Shown here piece after piece: positions 17,693 to 27,155 of a stretch of DNA of 63,096 nt. This DNA is from an uncultured Prevotellaceae bacterium (GTDB lineage: Bacteria > Bacteroidota > Bacteroidia > Bacteroidales > Muribaculaceae). A program made the translations under genes and the position numbers. The notes below the pieces were generated by a model. It was not told the DNA's origin. It did no database searches and worked only from the letters and a program-made list of their open reading frames with translations. Location: positions 1-63,096 of the forward strand of contig OMUK01000013.1 in assembly GCA_900314215.1 (NCBI GenBank). The letters are read 5' to 3'. Numbering within the stretch: position 1 is the stretch's first letter; every line of letters begins with the position of its first letter.

Positions 17693-18991
17693 ATGCGTAA
17701 AAACAAAGTAGATATCATTTCTCTGGGTTGCTCCAAAAATCTGGTCGATTCAGAGCACTTGATACGTCAGTTCCAGGCTTGCGGCTACACGGTGGCCCAC
17801 AACCCCAAGCGCATCGACGGCGAGATTGTGGTGGTCAACACCTGCGGCTTCATCCGTGCCGCCCAGGAAGAGAGCATCAACGTGATTCTCAAGCTGGGCC
17901 AAGCTAAAAAGGAGGGCAAACTGAGGAAGCTCATCGTGATGGGTTGCCTCTCTGAGCGCTTCCTCGACCAGCTGAAGCAAGAGTTGCCCGAGGTCGACAA
18001 GTTCTATGGCAAGTTCAACTGGAAGCAGATGCTGGGCGACTTGGGCAAGACCTATCGCGATGACATTGCCAATGAGCGCTATGTGTCTACCCCCAGCCAC
18101 TATGCCTACTTGAAGATTGCCGAGGGGTGCAACCGCTTCTGCGCCTTCTGCGCCATCCCGCTCATCACTGGCCGCTTCAAGTCGGTGCCTATCGACGACT
18201 TGCTCGCCGAGGTGCGCAGTCTGGCGAGTCGCGGCGTGAAGGAATTCAACGTGATTGCCCAGGATCTCTCGTCCTATGGTCTCGACCTCTATGGCAAGAT
18301 GATGCTGCCCGAGCTCATCGACCGCATGGCCGGCATTCCCGGCGTGGAGTGGATCAGGCTGCACTATGCCTATCCCACTCAGTTCCCCTACGATATACTG
18401 CCCGTGATGCAGGCTCACGACAACGTGTGCAACTATCTCGACATCGCCCTGCAGCATGCCAGCGACAAGGTGCTGAGCAACATGCAGCGCCATATCACCA
18501 AGGCCGAGCAAATCGAGCTCATCAATCGCATGCGCCGCGAGGTGCCGGGCATCCACATCCGCACCACGCTCATGGTGGGCTTCCCCGGCGAGGGTGAGGA
18601 GGAGTTTCAAGAGCTCATGCAATTTGTGCGCGACATGCGTTTTGAGCGCATGGGCGCCTTTGCCTACAGCGAGGAAGAGGGAACCTACGCCGCCCGCGCC
18701 TATGCCGACTCCATCCCCGAGCAGGTGAAGCAAGACCGCCTGCAGCAGCTCATGGACCTGCAGGAGCGCATCTCGCAGGAAATCCAGAATGAGAAGGTGG
18801 GCAAGACGCTGCGCGTGATCGTCGACCGTGAGGATGAGGACTACTATGTGGGACGCACCCAGTGGGACTCGCCCGAGGTCGACCCCGAGGTCTTGATCTC
18901 CAAAACCGTACCGCTCACTCCTGGCCAATTCTGCCAGGTGAAAATCAACGATGCACTTCCCTTCGAGCTCATGGGCGAGGTCGTGCAATAG
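17693..18991 (+). CDS. rimO: Ribosomal protein S12 methylthiotransferase RimO
   Basis: 432 residues. It adds a methylthio group to an aspartate of ribosomal protein S12. The N-terminal UPF0004 domain has LGCSKNLVDSE and the NTCGF cysteine. The radical SAM motif is CNRFCAFCAIP near 144-154, and a C-terminal TRAM domain begins near 365. It is probably co-transcribed with ftsY. REP-like copy B follows within 30 bases and may act as terminator. Confidence 0.95.
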   Translation: MRKNKVDIISLGCSKNLVDSEHLIRQFQACGYTVAHNPKRIDGEIVVVNTCGFIRAAQEESINVILKLGQAKKEGKLRKLIVMGCLSERFLDQLKQELPEVDKFYGKFNWKQMLGDLGKTYRDDIANERYVSTPSHYAYLKIAEGCNRFCAFCAIPLITGRFKSVPIDDLLAEVRSLASRGVKEFNVIAQDLSSYGLDLYGKMMLPELIDRMAGIPGVEWIRLHYAYPTQFPYDILPVMQAHDNVCNYLDIALQHASDKVLSNMQRHITKAEQIELINRMRREVPGIHIRTTLMVGFPGEGEEEFQELMQFVRDMRFERMGAFAYSEEEGTYAARAYADSIPEQVKQDRLQQLMDLQERISQEIQNEKVGKTLRVIVDREDEDYYVGRTQWDSPEVDPEVLISKTVPLTPGQFCQVKINDALPFELMGEVVQ

Positions 18992-18993
18992 CC

Positions 18994-19049
18994 AATAATC
19001 AATTTTATCAATAAGTAGGGGCCGGCATAAAATGTGTCGGCCCCCAATG
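18994..19049 (+). repeat. REP-like repeat, copy B
   Basis: GTAG (19015-19018) followed by a palindrome with arms 19018-19024 and 19038-19044. An AT-rich module resembling that of copies A and C lies on the upstream side. It sits between the convergent rimO and nspC genes and could double as a transcription end. Confidence 0.65.
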
Positions 19050-19075
19050 CTTTTAATACACATGCCAGCGCAGGG

Positions 19076-20206
19076 CTAGTCCATGCGCGATTTGTAGTCG
19101 GCATAGGTGAAGCGGCGCAGCACCTCGACGCTGCCGTCGCTGTGTTGCAATGCGAGGGCGGGATGTTGCAGGCCGTTAAACATGTTGGTCTTCACAGTGG
19201 TGTAGTGATTCATGTCCTCAAAGGTGAGGTGCTCGCCTATGCGCAGCTCGTGGTCAAAGCTCCAGTCGCCCACGTAGTCGCCGCTCAAGCATGAGTTGCC
19301 GCCTATGCGATAGGTGGGCTTGCTGGGGTCGACCTGTGGCAGGGCTTGGCTCACCACGGGCTTGTAGGGCATCTCCAGGCAGTCGGGCATGTGGTCGGCA
19401 AAGGAGACGTCGACGATGGCCGTCTTGATGCCGCTGTTTTCCACCACATCTACAACCGATGCTTCTAAATCTCCTGTTTGCCAGCAAAATGCACTGCCTG
19501 GTTCAAGTATTACTTCAAGATTGGGATGGCGCTTCTTGAAGGCTTTGAGCAGCGCTATCAGGTGCCGGGTGTCGTAGTCCTTGCGGGTCATCAAGTGGCC
19601 GCCGCCCATGTTGATCCACTTCAATTGGGGCAGGAATTTGCCGAACTGCTCTTCCACGGCGTCGAGCACTTTCTCCAGGTCGTGAGACGTCGACTCGCAC
19701 AGGGCATGGAAGTGGAAGCCCTCGATGCCCGGGGGCAACGATTGCAGGGCATCGGCAGTGACGCCGAAGCGCGAACCGGGGCAACACGGGTTGTAGATGT
19801 CGGTCTCAATCACCGAGCACATGGGATTGATGCGCAGGCCGCAGCTCACGTGGCTGGGTGCCGCCTCTACCACGGCCTTGAAGCGCTCGTATTGCGCCAC
19901 CGAGTTGAAGGTGATGTGGCTGCTGCCCTCGATATATTGCTTGATGGTGGCCGGGGTGTAGGCCGGGCAATAGGTGTGGGCCTTGCAGTGCAGCTCGTCG
20001 TTGGCCAGCAGCATCTCGTTGACCGAGCTGGCTGTCGATGCGATGCCGTATTCCCTGAAGATGGGGAACGTCTTCCACAGGGCGTTGGCCTTGAAAGCCA
20101 TGATGATTTTCACGCCGGCCTCGCGTGCCACGCTGGTGATGAGGTCGAGATTGCGTCGCAACTTGTCCTCATATACGATGTAATATGGTGTAGGTAGCTG
20201 TGTCAT
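19076..20206 (-). CDS. nspC: Carboxynorspermidine decarboxylase
   Basis: 376 residues, a fold III PLP enzyme making norspermidine or spermidine from the carboxy precursor. The PLP lysine is Lys39 in IIMAFKANALW. The phosphate-binding glycines are in WINMGGGHLMT, and the substrate Cys/Asp region is RIGGNSCLSGDYVGDW. It lies 3 bases after uvrD at the end of the minus-strand run. No carboxynorspermidine dehydrogenase is in the window. Confidence 0.93.
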   Translation of the reverse strand: MTQLPTPYYIVYEDKLRRNLDLITSVAREAGVKIIMAFKANALWKTFPIFREYGIASTASSVNEMLLANDELHCKAHTYCPAYTPATIKQYIEGSSHITFNSVAQYERFKAVVEAAPSHVSCGLRINPMCSVIETDIYNPCCPGSRFGVTADALQSLPPGIEGFHFHALCESTSHDLEKVLDAVEEQFGKFLPQLKWINMGGGHLMTRKDYDTRHLIALLKAFKKRHPNLEVILEPGSAFCWQTGDLEASVVDVVENSGIKTAIVDVSFADHMPDCLEMPYKPVVSQALPQVDPSKPTYRIGGNSCLSGDYVGDWSFDHELRIGEHLTFEDMNHYTTVKTNMFNGLQHPALALQHSDGSVEVLRRFTYADYKSRMD

Positions 20207-20209
20207 GTG

Positions 20210-22669
20210 TTATCCTATAATGTCGAATTTTGCGAATCTGAGCAGCAAGAGCTTCGACCCCACGACGTTGAAGTTCACTTGTATCTTGGCGTCGGTGACG
20301 GTGTCGATGCTGGTCACAGTGCCCTCGCCAAAGCGGGAGTGCTTGATGACGCTGCCCACGTGCAGCTCGGCGGCCGAGTGTATCGAGCCTCCTCCTGCTA
20401 TTGAGGGTCGGCCCTTGACAATCGTCATGGGGGTGAGGCGGCGCGGCGGGGCAGGCGGCGTGAAGTGGTGGTCTTGTTGCGGCTTGGCCTCGCTGGCGGT
20501 CATGCTGCTATAGTCGTCGCTGTCATAGCTGTTGTGGTTCCACAGGTCGCGATTGCCGCTGTGGTAGTTGTGGGCGTCGCTCGAGCGGTAGCCCATGTCG
20601 TCGCAGCCATAGCTGTCGCGGCTCCACAGGCTGCGGCGCGCCTCGCTATTGCCTGCGGCAAACGAGGTCTGGTTCATAATCAAGTATTTCTGGTCGATGT
20701 CCATCAGGAATCGGCTGGGGGCGACCGGCGTGGGCTTGCCGGCCATCACGATGGTGTCGGAGTAGAGCATGATGCAGTTCTCCTTGGCGCGGGTGATGGC
20801 CACATAGAGCAGGCGGCGCTCTTCCTCGATTTGCGCGAGCGAGTCCTGGCTTTTGTACGACGGGAAGCGGCCGTCTTCCACGCCCGAGATAATCACATTT
20901 TTGTATTCCAAGCCTTTGGCGGCGTGCACGGTCATCAGCGTCACGCAGTCGCCGTTGGCAGTCTTGTCGTTGTCCTGGTCGGTGGCCAGGGCGGCCTCGG
21001 TGAGATACTGGGCCAGGGTGGCCGTGTTGCCGGTTTCTTCCAGGTGGTTGTCGACATATTCCTTCACACTGCTCAGCAGCTCTTGCAAGTTCTCTTGGCG
21101 GCTGATGTTTTCGGGCGTGTTGTCGCCCATGAGCACGGTGATGAGCCCGGCTTGCTCGATGATGCCTCGCGCCACTTCATAGGCATCCTTGCCCGTGGCG
21201 TTGAGGGCGGTGATGCTGTCGATTTTCTGCTTGAACGAGGCCAGCTTGGCCAGCGTGCCGCGGTTTACCGCGAGCTGGTATTGCCCGGGGCTGGAGATGA
21301 CTTGCCACATGCTGGTGGCGTGGTCGACGGCGCAACGGTGTATTTTCTCGATAGTCGACTCGCCAATGCCGCGGCGCGGGTAGTTGATGATGCGGCGTAT
21401 CGCCTCGTCGTCGGGGTTCACCACCATCTTGAAGTAGGCGAGCGCGTCTTTCACCTCCTTGCGCTGGAAGAATGCCAGGCCGCCATATATGCGGTAGGGT
21501 ATGGGGTTGCGCACGTGGCCGTGCTCGTTGGCCAGGCCGCCGCTGTTGAGCGCTTTCTCGATGATGCGCGACTGCGAGTTGGTGCGGTAAAGCACGGCGA
21601 AGTCGTTCCACCGGTAGCCGTTTTGCCGCTTCAGGCTGGCGATGGTGTTGGCGATGATGTAGCTTTCCTCGTAGTCGCTCGAGCACCTGATCACCCTCAC
21701 CTTCTTGCCGGGATTGTTCTGGGTGAAGATGTGCTTCTTATACTGGTTCTTGTTGGCGGCAATCAGCGAGTTGGCCACATCGAGTATGTTCTGGGTCGAG
21801 CGATAGTTCTGCTCGAGCTTGAAGATCTTGAGGCCGGGGTATATCTTCTGCAAGTTGAGGATGTTGTCGATATTGGCGCCGCGAAAGGAGTAGATACTCT
21901 GCGCGTCGTCGCCCACCACACACACCCGGGTCTCGTCGCCCGAGAGCTGCTTGATGATGAGGTCTTGGGCAAAGTTGGTGTCCTGGTACTCGTCGACGAG
22001 GATATACTTGAACTGGTGCTGGTAGTGTTCCCGCACCTCCTTGTGGTCGCGCAGCAGCACATTGGTGTAAAACAGCAGGTCGTCGAAGTCCATGGCCTGC
22101 GAGCTGCGGCACTGGTTCCAGTAGGCGCGGTATATCACGCCCAGGTTGGGCCGCTTGGCCGTCACGTCCTCGTCTTGCCACTGGCGGTTGGTGGCGTAGT
22201 CGGCTGGCGACACCATGGCATTCTTGAGCATCGAGATGCGGTTTTGCACGGTCGATGGCTTGTACACCTTGTCGTCGTAGCCCAGGTCCTTGATGATGTG
22301 CTTGATGGCCGAGAGGCTGTCGCTTGCGTCATAGATGGTGTAGCTTGACTTGAAGCCTATTTTCTCGGCGTTGAAGCGCAAGATGCGTGCAAAGATGGAG
22401 TGGAAGGTGCCCATCCACAGCTTGCCCAGGTCGCTGGCGTCGACCATCTGCTCCACGCGGTCGCGCATCTCGCGGGCGGCCTTGTTGGTGAAGGTGAGGG
22501 CCATGATTTGCCACGGCGCCACGCCCAGGTTGAGCAGGTGCACAATCTTGTAGGTGAGCACACGCGTCTTGCCCGAGCCGGCGCCCGCTATCACGAGCTG
22601 CGGCCCGGCAGTGTAGAGCACAGCAGCCCGCTGCTGTGGATTGAGCTGGTCCAGGTAGTTGTCTTCCAA
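20210..22669 (-). CDS. uvrD: UvrD/PcrA-type 3'-5' DNA helicase
   Basis: 819 residues, a superfamily 1A helicase acting in nucleotide excision and replication-associated repair. Motifs: Walker A AGAGSGKTRVLTYK near 30, LTFTNKAAREM, ILVDEYQDTN with Walker B, GDDAQSIYSFRGA, QNYRSTQNIL, TVHAAKGLEY and YVAITRAKE. A C-terminal extension (about 690-819) with low-complexity Ser, Tyr and His ends in a small domain VGSVIKHSRFGEGTV, as in PcrA. The upstream lipoprotein gene ends 21 bases away. Confidence 0.94.
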   Translation of the reverse strand: MEDNYLDQLNPQQRAAVLYTAGPQLVIAGAGSGKTRVLTYKIVHLLNLGVAPWQIMALTFTNKAAREMRDRVEQMVDASDLGKLWMGTFHSIFARILRFNAEKIGFKSSYTIYDASDSLSAIKHIIKDLGYDDKVYKPSTVQNRISMLKNAMVSPADYATNRQWQDEDVTAKRPNLGVIYRAYWNQCRSSQAMDFDDLLFYTNVLLRDHKEVREHYQHQFKYILVDEYQDTNFAQDLIIKQLSGDETRVCVVGDDAQSIYSFRGANIDNILNLQKIYPGLKIFKLEQNYRSTQNILDVANSLIAANKNQYKKHIFTQNNPGKKVRVIRCSSDYEESYIIANTIASLKRQNGYRWNDFAVLYRTNSQSRIIEKALNSGGLANEHGHVRNPIPYRIYGGLAFFQRKEVKDALAYFKMVVNPDDEAIRRIINYPRRGIGESTIEKIHRCAVDHATSMWQVISSPGQYQLAVNRGTLAKLASFKQKIDSITALNATGKDAYEVARGIIEQAGLITVLMGDNTPENISRQENLQELLSSVKEYVDNHLEETGNTATLAQYLTEAALATDQDNDKTANGDCVTLMTVHAAKGLEYKNVIISGVEDGRFPSYKSQDSLAQIEEERRLLYVAITRAKENCIMLYSDTIVMAGKPTPVAPSRFLMDIDQKYLIMNQTSFAAGNSEARRSLWSRDSYGCDDMGYRSSDAHNYHSGNRDLWNHNSYDSDDYSSMTASEAKPQQDHHFTPPAPPRRLTPMTIVKGRPSIAGGGSIHSAAELHVGSVIKHSRFGEGTVTSIDTVTDAKIQVNFNVVGSKLLLLRFAKFDIIG

Positions 22670-22690
22670 AATTTCGGTTGCCTGTTTTTG

Positions 22691-23239
22691 TTATTTCATT
22701 GCATAGGCGGCGGCTTGTGCTGCCATGTGCTCATAGGCCCACACGCCCTGCTCGTTGAGCTCCACCGTCGAGAATGAGCCGCTTGGGGTGATCATCTTCA
22801 CGTGGCTGTCGTCGACATATTCCATAAACTTGATGTCCTTGCCACCCTGGTTGAGCGACCACGAGTTGTCGGCAGCGTTGAAGTCGAGTTTCACCACTTC
22901 CTTGGTCTGCTTGTTGGTGATGGTGTAGCCCTTGCTGTCGCATTTCACCAGGTAGGTGCCGTTTTTGCCGTCGACGGTCTTGGTATAGGCCTGCACGGGG
23001 TTCTTGCCCGACCAGAACTCGATGGAGTTGATCACCAGCACGTCGGCCAGCGCCGACAGCTCATATACCGGGAGAATCCAGAAGGCGGCAAACACCAGCT
23101 CGTTCACGGCCTTGCTGCCCACGTGGTGGTTCCAGTCGAGCACCTTGTTGGTGAGCGCAAAGCTGCCTATGCAAGAGGAGAATGTGAGCGAGCATGCCAG
23201 TGTGATGGCAATTGCTGAGGTTAAATAAATCTTCTTCAT
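22691..23239 (-). CDS. DUF3332 family lipoprotein
   Basis: 182 residues from ATG 23239. The signal peptide ends in the lipobox FSSC (Cys23). The mature protein begins with ALTNKVLDWN and has a hydrophobic stretch around residues 45-75, typical of DUF3332, whose role is unknown. The start is set by the signal peptide; the longer open frame to 23314 adds 25 residues with no signal character. It lies in the mltF-uvrD minus run. Confidence 0.8.
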   Translation of the reverse strand: MKKIYLTSAIAITLACSLTFSSCIGSFALTNKVLDWNHHVGSKAVNELVFAAFWILPVYELSALADVLVINSIEFWSGKNPVQAYTKTVDGKNGTYLVKCDSKGYTITNKQTKEVVKLDFNAADNSWSLNQGGKDIKFMEYVDDSHVKMITPSGSFSTVELNEQGVWAYEHMAAQAAAYAMK

Positions 23240-23264
23240 AATTTCTATTTTTTTCGTTGTTGTG

Positions 23265-24662
23265 TTAATATCTTGCCTTGTAATCTTCATATCGCTGCTC
23301 GACCCTGTGCACATAGTTCACCGTCTCGCCGCTCCTGAAGTAGCCGTAGCGGCACACGGGGTCGGTGTAGTATTTCTCGATCGACTTCCACTTGAGCGCC
23401 TCTTCCACGTTGCCGTACCACACCGATGGGTCTTTGCCATACTTCTGGGCGAGCTTGATGGCATCGACGATGTGGGCCATGCCGCCGTTGTAGCCGGCGA
23501 GCACAAACTTGCGGCGCTCCTGGCTGTCGGGCACATACTTGCTGAAGTAGCGGTCGAGATAGTTGAGCTCGTGCACGGCGCAGCGCACGTTCACGTCGGG
23601 GTCGTAGAGGTCGTCGGGACTTACTCCGATCGAGCGGGCTCCGCTAGGCATGATTTGCATGAGGCCTCGCGCGCCAGCCCACGACACCACGTTGGGCGAG
23701 AAGTTGGACTCGGTGTAGGCAATGGCGGCCAGCAGTTGCCAGTCGTAGGGGCACTGGCGGGCATATTTCTTGAAGAGCTCGTCGTAGGCCGAGAGGTCGC
23801 CGCTGTGCCTCACATATTTTGTCGTTGCCTGGTGGCTGCCCGCGCTGTCGGTGCTCTGGGAGGTGGCTGTGCGGTTTTGCTCAAAATAGCGGTTGGCCAC
23901 ATCCTCGGTGTAGAGCACGGTGCGCTCGCTGGTGCTCCAGGCGTCGATGGTGTCGGCCAGCCAGTCGTCGTTGAGGTTTACTGCCCACGATGAGCGCTGC
24001 GGGAAGCTCACGTCGAGGTTGATGTCGATGTTGCTGTAGTATGACTTGTCGATTTTGGCGATGTCGTTGTCGGCGATGGTGAGTGGTATCGTGCCGTTGC
24101 TCACGCCCTCAATCAGGTTCTCAACATTCACCGTGTCGCTCTCGACCGACTTGATGTTGATGCCGCCGCCTATCTCGCTGTCGAGGTTTTTGAGCCGCGA
24201 CTCAAATTTCGATCCTTTTTCTACATAGATTGTCTTGCCCACGAGCTGGGTCACATTGGTGATGCGCCGTCCCCCGCGGGGCTGCACGAGCACCTGATAG
24301 GTGGTGTTGGTCTCGCCGCAATGCAGCACTTCCTCGTTATACTCGGCGGTGACGGGAATCTCATAGACCAGCATGTCGACCTTGCGCTCCTTGATCATGT
24401 CGATGAGGGCGCGCATGTTGGTCGCCACCTTGAATTTCAGCTTCACGCCCTTGGCCTTGGCAAAGTCGCACACGCGGTCGTAGTCGTAGCCCATGGTGTC
24501 GCCGCGGTATATGAAGAAGCTGGTGGGGCTGTAGAGTGTGCCCACCCGCAGGGTGTCGGGCAACTCGTGCTTCTCGCTGATCACGCGTGGCGACGACGAG
24601 CAGCCTTGCCACAGCACAGCGAGCAGCAAGAGAGCGATGGTGTGAATTGCGAGATGCCTCAT
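23265..24662 (-). CDS. mltF: Membrane-bound lytic transglycosylase F-like
   Basis: 465 residues. A lipobox WQGC (Cys21) predicts membrane anchoring. Residues ~35-265 are a periplasmic solute-binding (SBP_bac_3) domain, and ~295-440 are an SLT catalytic domain with the catalytic glutamate in AYTESNFSP and the GLMQIMPS motif. MltF cuts peptidoglycan glycan strands, giving 1,6-anhydromuropeptides, and the binding domain modulates activity. It follows purM after 32 bases. Confidence 0.92.
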   Translation of the reverse strand: MRHLAIHTIALLLLAVLWQGCSSSPRVISEKHELPDTLRVGTLYSPTSFFIYRGDTMGYDYDRVCDFAKAKGVKLKFKVATNMRALIDMIKERKVDMLVYEIPVTAEYNEEVLHCGETNTTYQVLVQPRGGRRITNVTQLVGKTIYVEKGSKFESRLKNLDSEIGGGINIKSVESDTVNVENLIEGVSNGTIPLTIADNDIAKIDKSYYSNIDINLDVSFPQRSSWAVNLNDDWLADTIDAWSTSERTVLYTEDVANRYFEQNRTATSQSTDSAGSHQATTKYVRHSGDLSAYDELFKKYARQCPYDWQLLAAIAYTESNFSPNVVSWAGARGLMQIMPSGARSIGVSPDDLYDPDVNVRCAVHELNYLDRYFSKYVPDSQERRKFVLAGYNGGMAHIVDAIKLAQKYGKDPSVWYGNVEEALKWKSIEKYYTDPVCRYGYFRSGETVNYVHRVEQRYEDYKARY

Positions 24663-24694
24663 GACGGGTTGAAAAAGGGTAACCGTGTTGTGAT

Positions 24695-25867
24695 TTAGTA
24701 CTCAAATGTGCCGGCGGCACTCTTGATGGTTAACTCGTTGCGCTCGGCATCCTCGACGTGGCCTATCACCTGGGCGTCGATGCCAAAACTCCTTGCGATG
24801 TCGATCACCTGCTGGGCATCTTGCTCGTCGAGGTAAATCTCCATGCGATGGCCCATGTTGAAAACCTTGTACATCTCTTTCCAGTCGGTGCCCGATTGCT
24901 CCTTGATGAGCTTGAACAGGGGCGGAATGGCGAAGAGGTTGTCCTTCACCACGTGCTTGTTGTGCACAAAGTGCATCACCTTGGTCTGTGCTCCGCCGGT
25001 GCAGTGCACCATGCCGTGCACGCGGCTTCGCATCTCATCGAGCACGACCTTGATCACCGGGGCATAGGTGCGGGTGGGGGAGAGCACGAGCTGGCCCACG
25101 TTCACGGGCACGCCCTCGATGGTGTCGGTGAGCTGCTTGGTGCCCGAGTACACGAGTTCTTGCGGTATAGCTTTGTCGTAGCTCTCGGGATATTTAGTGG
25201 CCAGATACTTGGCAAACACGTCGTGGCGGGCCGAGGTGAGGCCGTTGCTGCCCATGCCGCCGTTGTACTGGTGCTCATAGGTGGCCTGCCCATAGCTGGC
25301 CAGACCCACAATCACGTCGCCGCCCTTGATGTGGGCGTTGTCGATCACCTGGTCGCGGCGCATGCGGCACGTCACGGTGCTGTCGACGATGATGGTGCGC
25401 ACCAGGTCGCCCACGTCGGCAGTTTCACCGCCGGTCGAGACGATGTTGATGCCAGCGGCATTCAGCTCGTCGAGAAATTCTTGAGTCCCATTGATTACGG
25501 CCGATATCACCTCGCCGGGTATCAGGTTCTTGTTGCGGCCTATCGTCGACGAGAGCAGGATGTTTTGGGTGGCGCCCACACACAGCAGGTCGTCGATATT
25601 CATCACCACGGCGTCTTGCGCCACGCCCTTCCACACGCTCAGGTCGCCCGTCTCTTTCCAGTAGATGTAGGCAAGCGACGACTTGGTGCCTGCGCCATCG
25701 GCGTGCATGATGTTGCAATACTCGGGGTCTCCAGCCAGCAAGTCGGGGATGATTTTGCAGAATGCCAGCGGATAGAGGCCTTTGTCAATTTTCTTGATGG
25801 CGTTGTGCACGTCTTCTTTTGAAGCCGACACGCCGCGCATGTCGTAACGTTGAGAACTCATTGCCAT
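24695..25867 (-). CDS. purM: Phosphoribosylformylglycinamidine cyclo-ligase (AIR synthase)
   Basis: 390 residues, step five of purine synthesis. It matches the Bacteroidetes-type PurM with ADGAGTKSSLAY, VVMNIDDLLCVGA, STGGETADVGDLVRT and HCTGGAQTKV. It is somewhat longer than the E. coli enzyme (345) and diverged. A second in-frame ATG lies two codons in. It follows cdsA after 22 bases in the same run. Confidence 0.9.
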   Translation of the reverse strand: MAMSSQRYDMRGVSASKEDVHNAIKKIDKGLYPLAFCKIIPDLLAGDPEYCNIMHADGAGTKSSLAYIYWKETGDLSVWKGVAQDAVVMNIDDLLCVGATQNILLSSTIGRNKNLIPGEVISAVINGTQEFLDELNAAGINIVSTGGETADVGDLVRTIIVDSTVTCRMRRDQVIDNAHIKGGDVIVGLASYGQATYEHQYNGGMGSNGLTSARHDVFAKYLATKYPESYDKAIPQELVYSGTKQLTDTIEGVPVNVGQLVLSPTRTYAPVIKVVLDEMRSRVHGMVHCTGGAQTKVMHFVHNKHVVKDNLFAIPPLFKLIKEQSGTDWKEMYKVFNMGHRMEIYLDEQDAQQVIDIARSFGIDAQVIGHVEDAERNELTIKSAAGTFEY

Positions 25868-25889
25868 TATTTATATAGTGTATTTTTGT

Positions 25890-26768
25890 TTAGAAATATA
25901 TTTTCAAGATGATGAAATAGATGAGCGTTGCCGGGCATGCCATCAAGAAGCTGTCCATGCGGTCGAGCATGCCGCCGTGGCCGGGTATGATGTTGCTGGT
26001 GTCCTTCACGCCCACCGTGCGCTTGAGCAACGACTCCGAGAGGTCGCCCAGCGTGCCAAATGCCGACACCACCAGGGCCATGCCTATCCACATGCCCAGC
26101 GTGAGGGGCCGGCCGGCCAGGTCAAAGTAGCCGTTGAAGCAGCAGCCCAGCAGCACGGCGATGCCCACGCTGGCCACGATGCCGCCCCACAGTCCCTCCC
26201 ACGACTTGTGGGGCGAGATGCGCTCAAAGAGCTTGTGCTTGCCCAGCAGGCTGCCAAAGATGTAGGCACCCGAGTCGTTGATCCACAGCAGGATGAAGAT
26301 GGCGAGCAGCATGTTGGGATGGCTCACGGCGCATATCGAGTTGGCGATGCCCATGGGCACGGCCACAAAGGCGATGCCGTAGAACGAGCGCTGCAGGCTG
26401 TGCACGGCGTTGATGGCCGGTATATAGAGCTGCGCCACCACCCTGATGATGCCGTAAATCAAGATGGGCAACAGCCAGAATGAGCGCGAGCCCGAGGCCG
26501 CGTCGCCCGTGCCGGCATACATCAGGAAAAATGAGAGAAACACGCCCACGCCGCCCAGCAGGTCGATCAGGGTGAGCAACGGGGCGCGCACGTCGCCTTC
26601 CTCGGTCACCTTGTACACCTCCCACAGGCACACTGCGGTGAGGAGCCCAAATACCACGAGAAACAGCGCTGGAGTATATTGTATTGTAATGATTGCAAAA
26701 ACGATGAGAGCAACATAAATGCTGCCCGAGACAATACGTGTGATTAAATTTTTCACTGTCCAATTCAC
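25890..26768 (-). CDS. cdsA: Phosphatidate cytidylyltransferase
   Basis: 292 residues, a multi-pass membrane enzyme making CDP-diacylglycerol for phospholipid synthesis. The family signature is complete near the C-terminus: SLLKRTVGVKD followed by GHGGMLDRMD. About eight hydrophobic segments are visible. No ATG is available: the frame opens with GTG at 26768 (VNWTVKNL), and a second GTG at 26756 gives VKNLITRIVSG, closer to typical family N-termini. The promoter box at 26780 leaves only about six bases of leader to the first GTG, so the second is quite possibly used. Confidence 0.92.
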   Translation of the reverse strand: MNWTVKNLITRIVSGSIYVALIVFAIITIQYTPALFLVVFGLLTAVCLWEVYKVTEEGDVRAPLLTLIDLLGGVGVFLSFFLMYAGTGDAASGSRSFWLLPILIYGIIRVVAQLYIPAINAVHSLQRSFYGIAFVAVPMGIANSICAVSHPNMLLAIFILLWINDSGAYIFGSLLGKHKLFERISPHKSWEGLWGGIVASVGIAVLLGCCFNGYFDLAGRPLTLGMWIGMALVVSAFGTLGDLSESLLKRTVGVKDTSNIIPGHGGMLDRMDSFLMACPATLIYFIILKIYF

Positions 26769-26779
26769 TTTATATTGTA

Positions 26780-26787
26780 CAAAATTA
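26780..26787 (-). promoter_or_regulatory. cdsA -7 box (TAATTTTG, minus strand)
   Basis: Exact match on the minus strand directly before cdsA. It likely drives the whole cdsA-purM-mltF-DUF3332-uvrD-nspC run. Confidence 0.65.
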
Positions 26788-26883
26788 ATCCATTTATTCG
26801 AAGTAACAAAATTTCACTTGTTTTCATATAATATTATGTGTGTTTCTGCGTTATAAAATTGTAAATTTTTAACAGAGTTGCCT

Positions 26884-27045
26884 ATGCAGAAAAGTTCTAC
26901 CCAAGTAAAATTTGAAAAAATCACTTCTTCAAAGTCAGCATGCGGCCCCAAGCAGTCTACCATCAACTTGATCAAGCAGTTTGCCCGCTTCTACAACAGC
27001 AACGAGGCGCTGCAGCCGGGACTGAGAACTGTGGTTCCAAATTAA
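26884..27045 (+). CDS. Small conserved-type Bacteroidales protein (53 aa)
   Basis: A 53-codon frame, MQKSSTQVKFEKITSS to LRTVVPN, with ATG and a TAA stop followed by an A-run. The segment INLIKQFARFYNSNEAL resembles a class of ~50-residue Bacteroidales proteins of unknown function that share a (L/I)KQFARxY core and a short hydrophobic end; I recall these from memory and cannot verify here. It stands alone between divergent transcription units, with a strong terminator at 27106. No signal peptide or membrane helix. Confidence 0.65.
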   Translation: MQKSSTQVKFEKITSSKSACGPKQSTINLIKQFARFYNSNEALQPGLRTVVPN

Positions 27046-27105
27046 AAAAAAATCAAAACGTTATCTTATTGTTATTGTAAATGCCGACGGGTTCGGCTAT
27101 GACAG

Positions 27106-27154
27106 TTGAGGATGCAATCTGGCGTTGGAGATTGCATCCTCAATTTCATTTTTT
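27106..27154 (+). terminator. Perfect 15-bp hairpin terminator
   Basis: Arms 27106-27120 and 27129-27143 pair perfectly around an 8-base loop, followed by a T-rich tail on the plus strand. It ends the small-protein transcript. It also sits just past the stop of the minus-strand thioesterase gene, where it may act in both directions. Confidence 0.8.
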
Positions 27155-27155
27155 C

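Noticed and set aside
20465..22348. 627-codon plus-strand frame inside uvrD
   Set aside because: Shadow of the helicase. The minus strand shows every UvrD motif in order.
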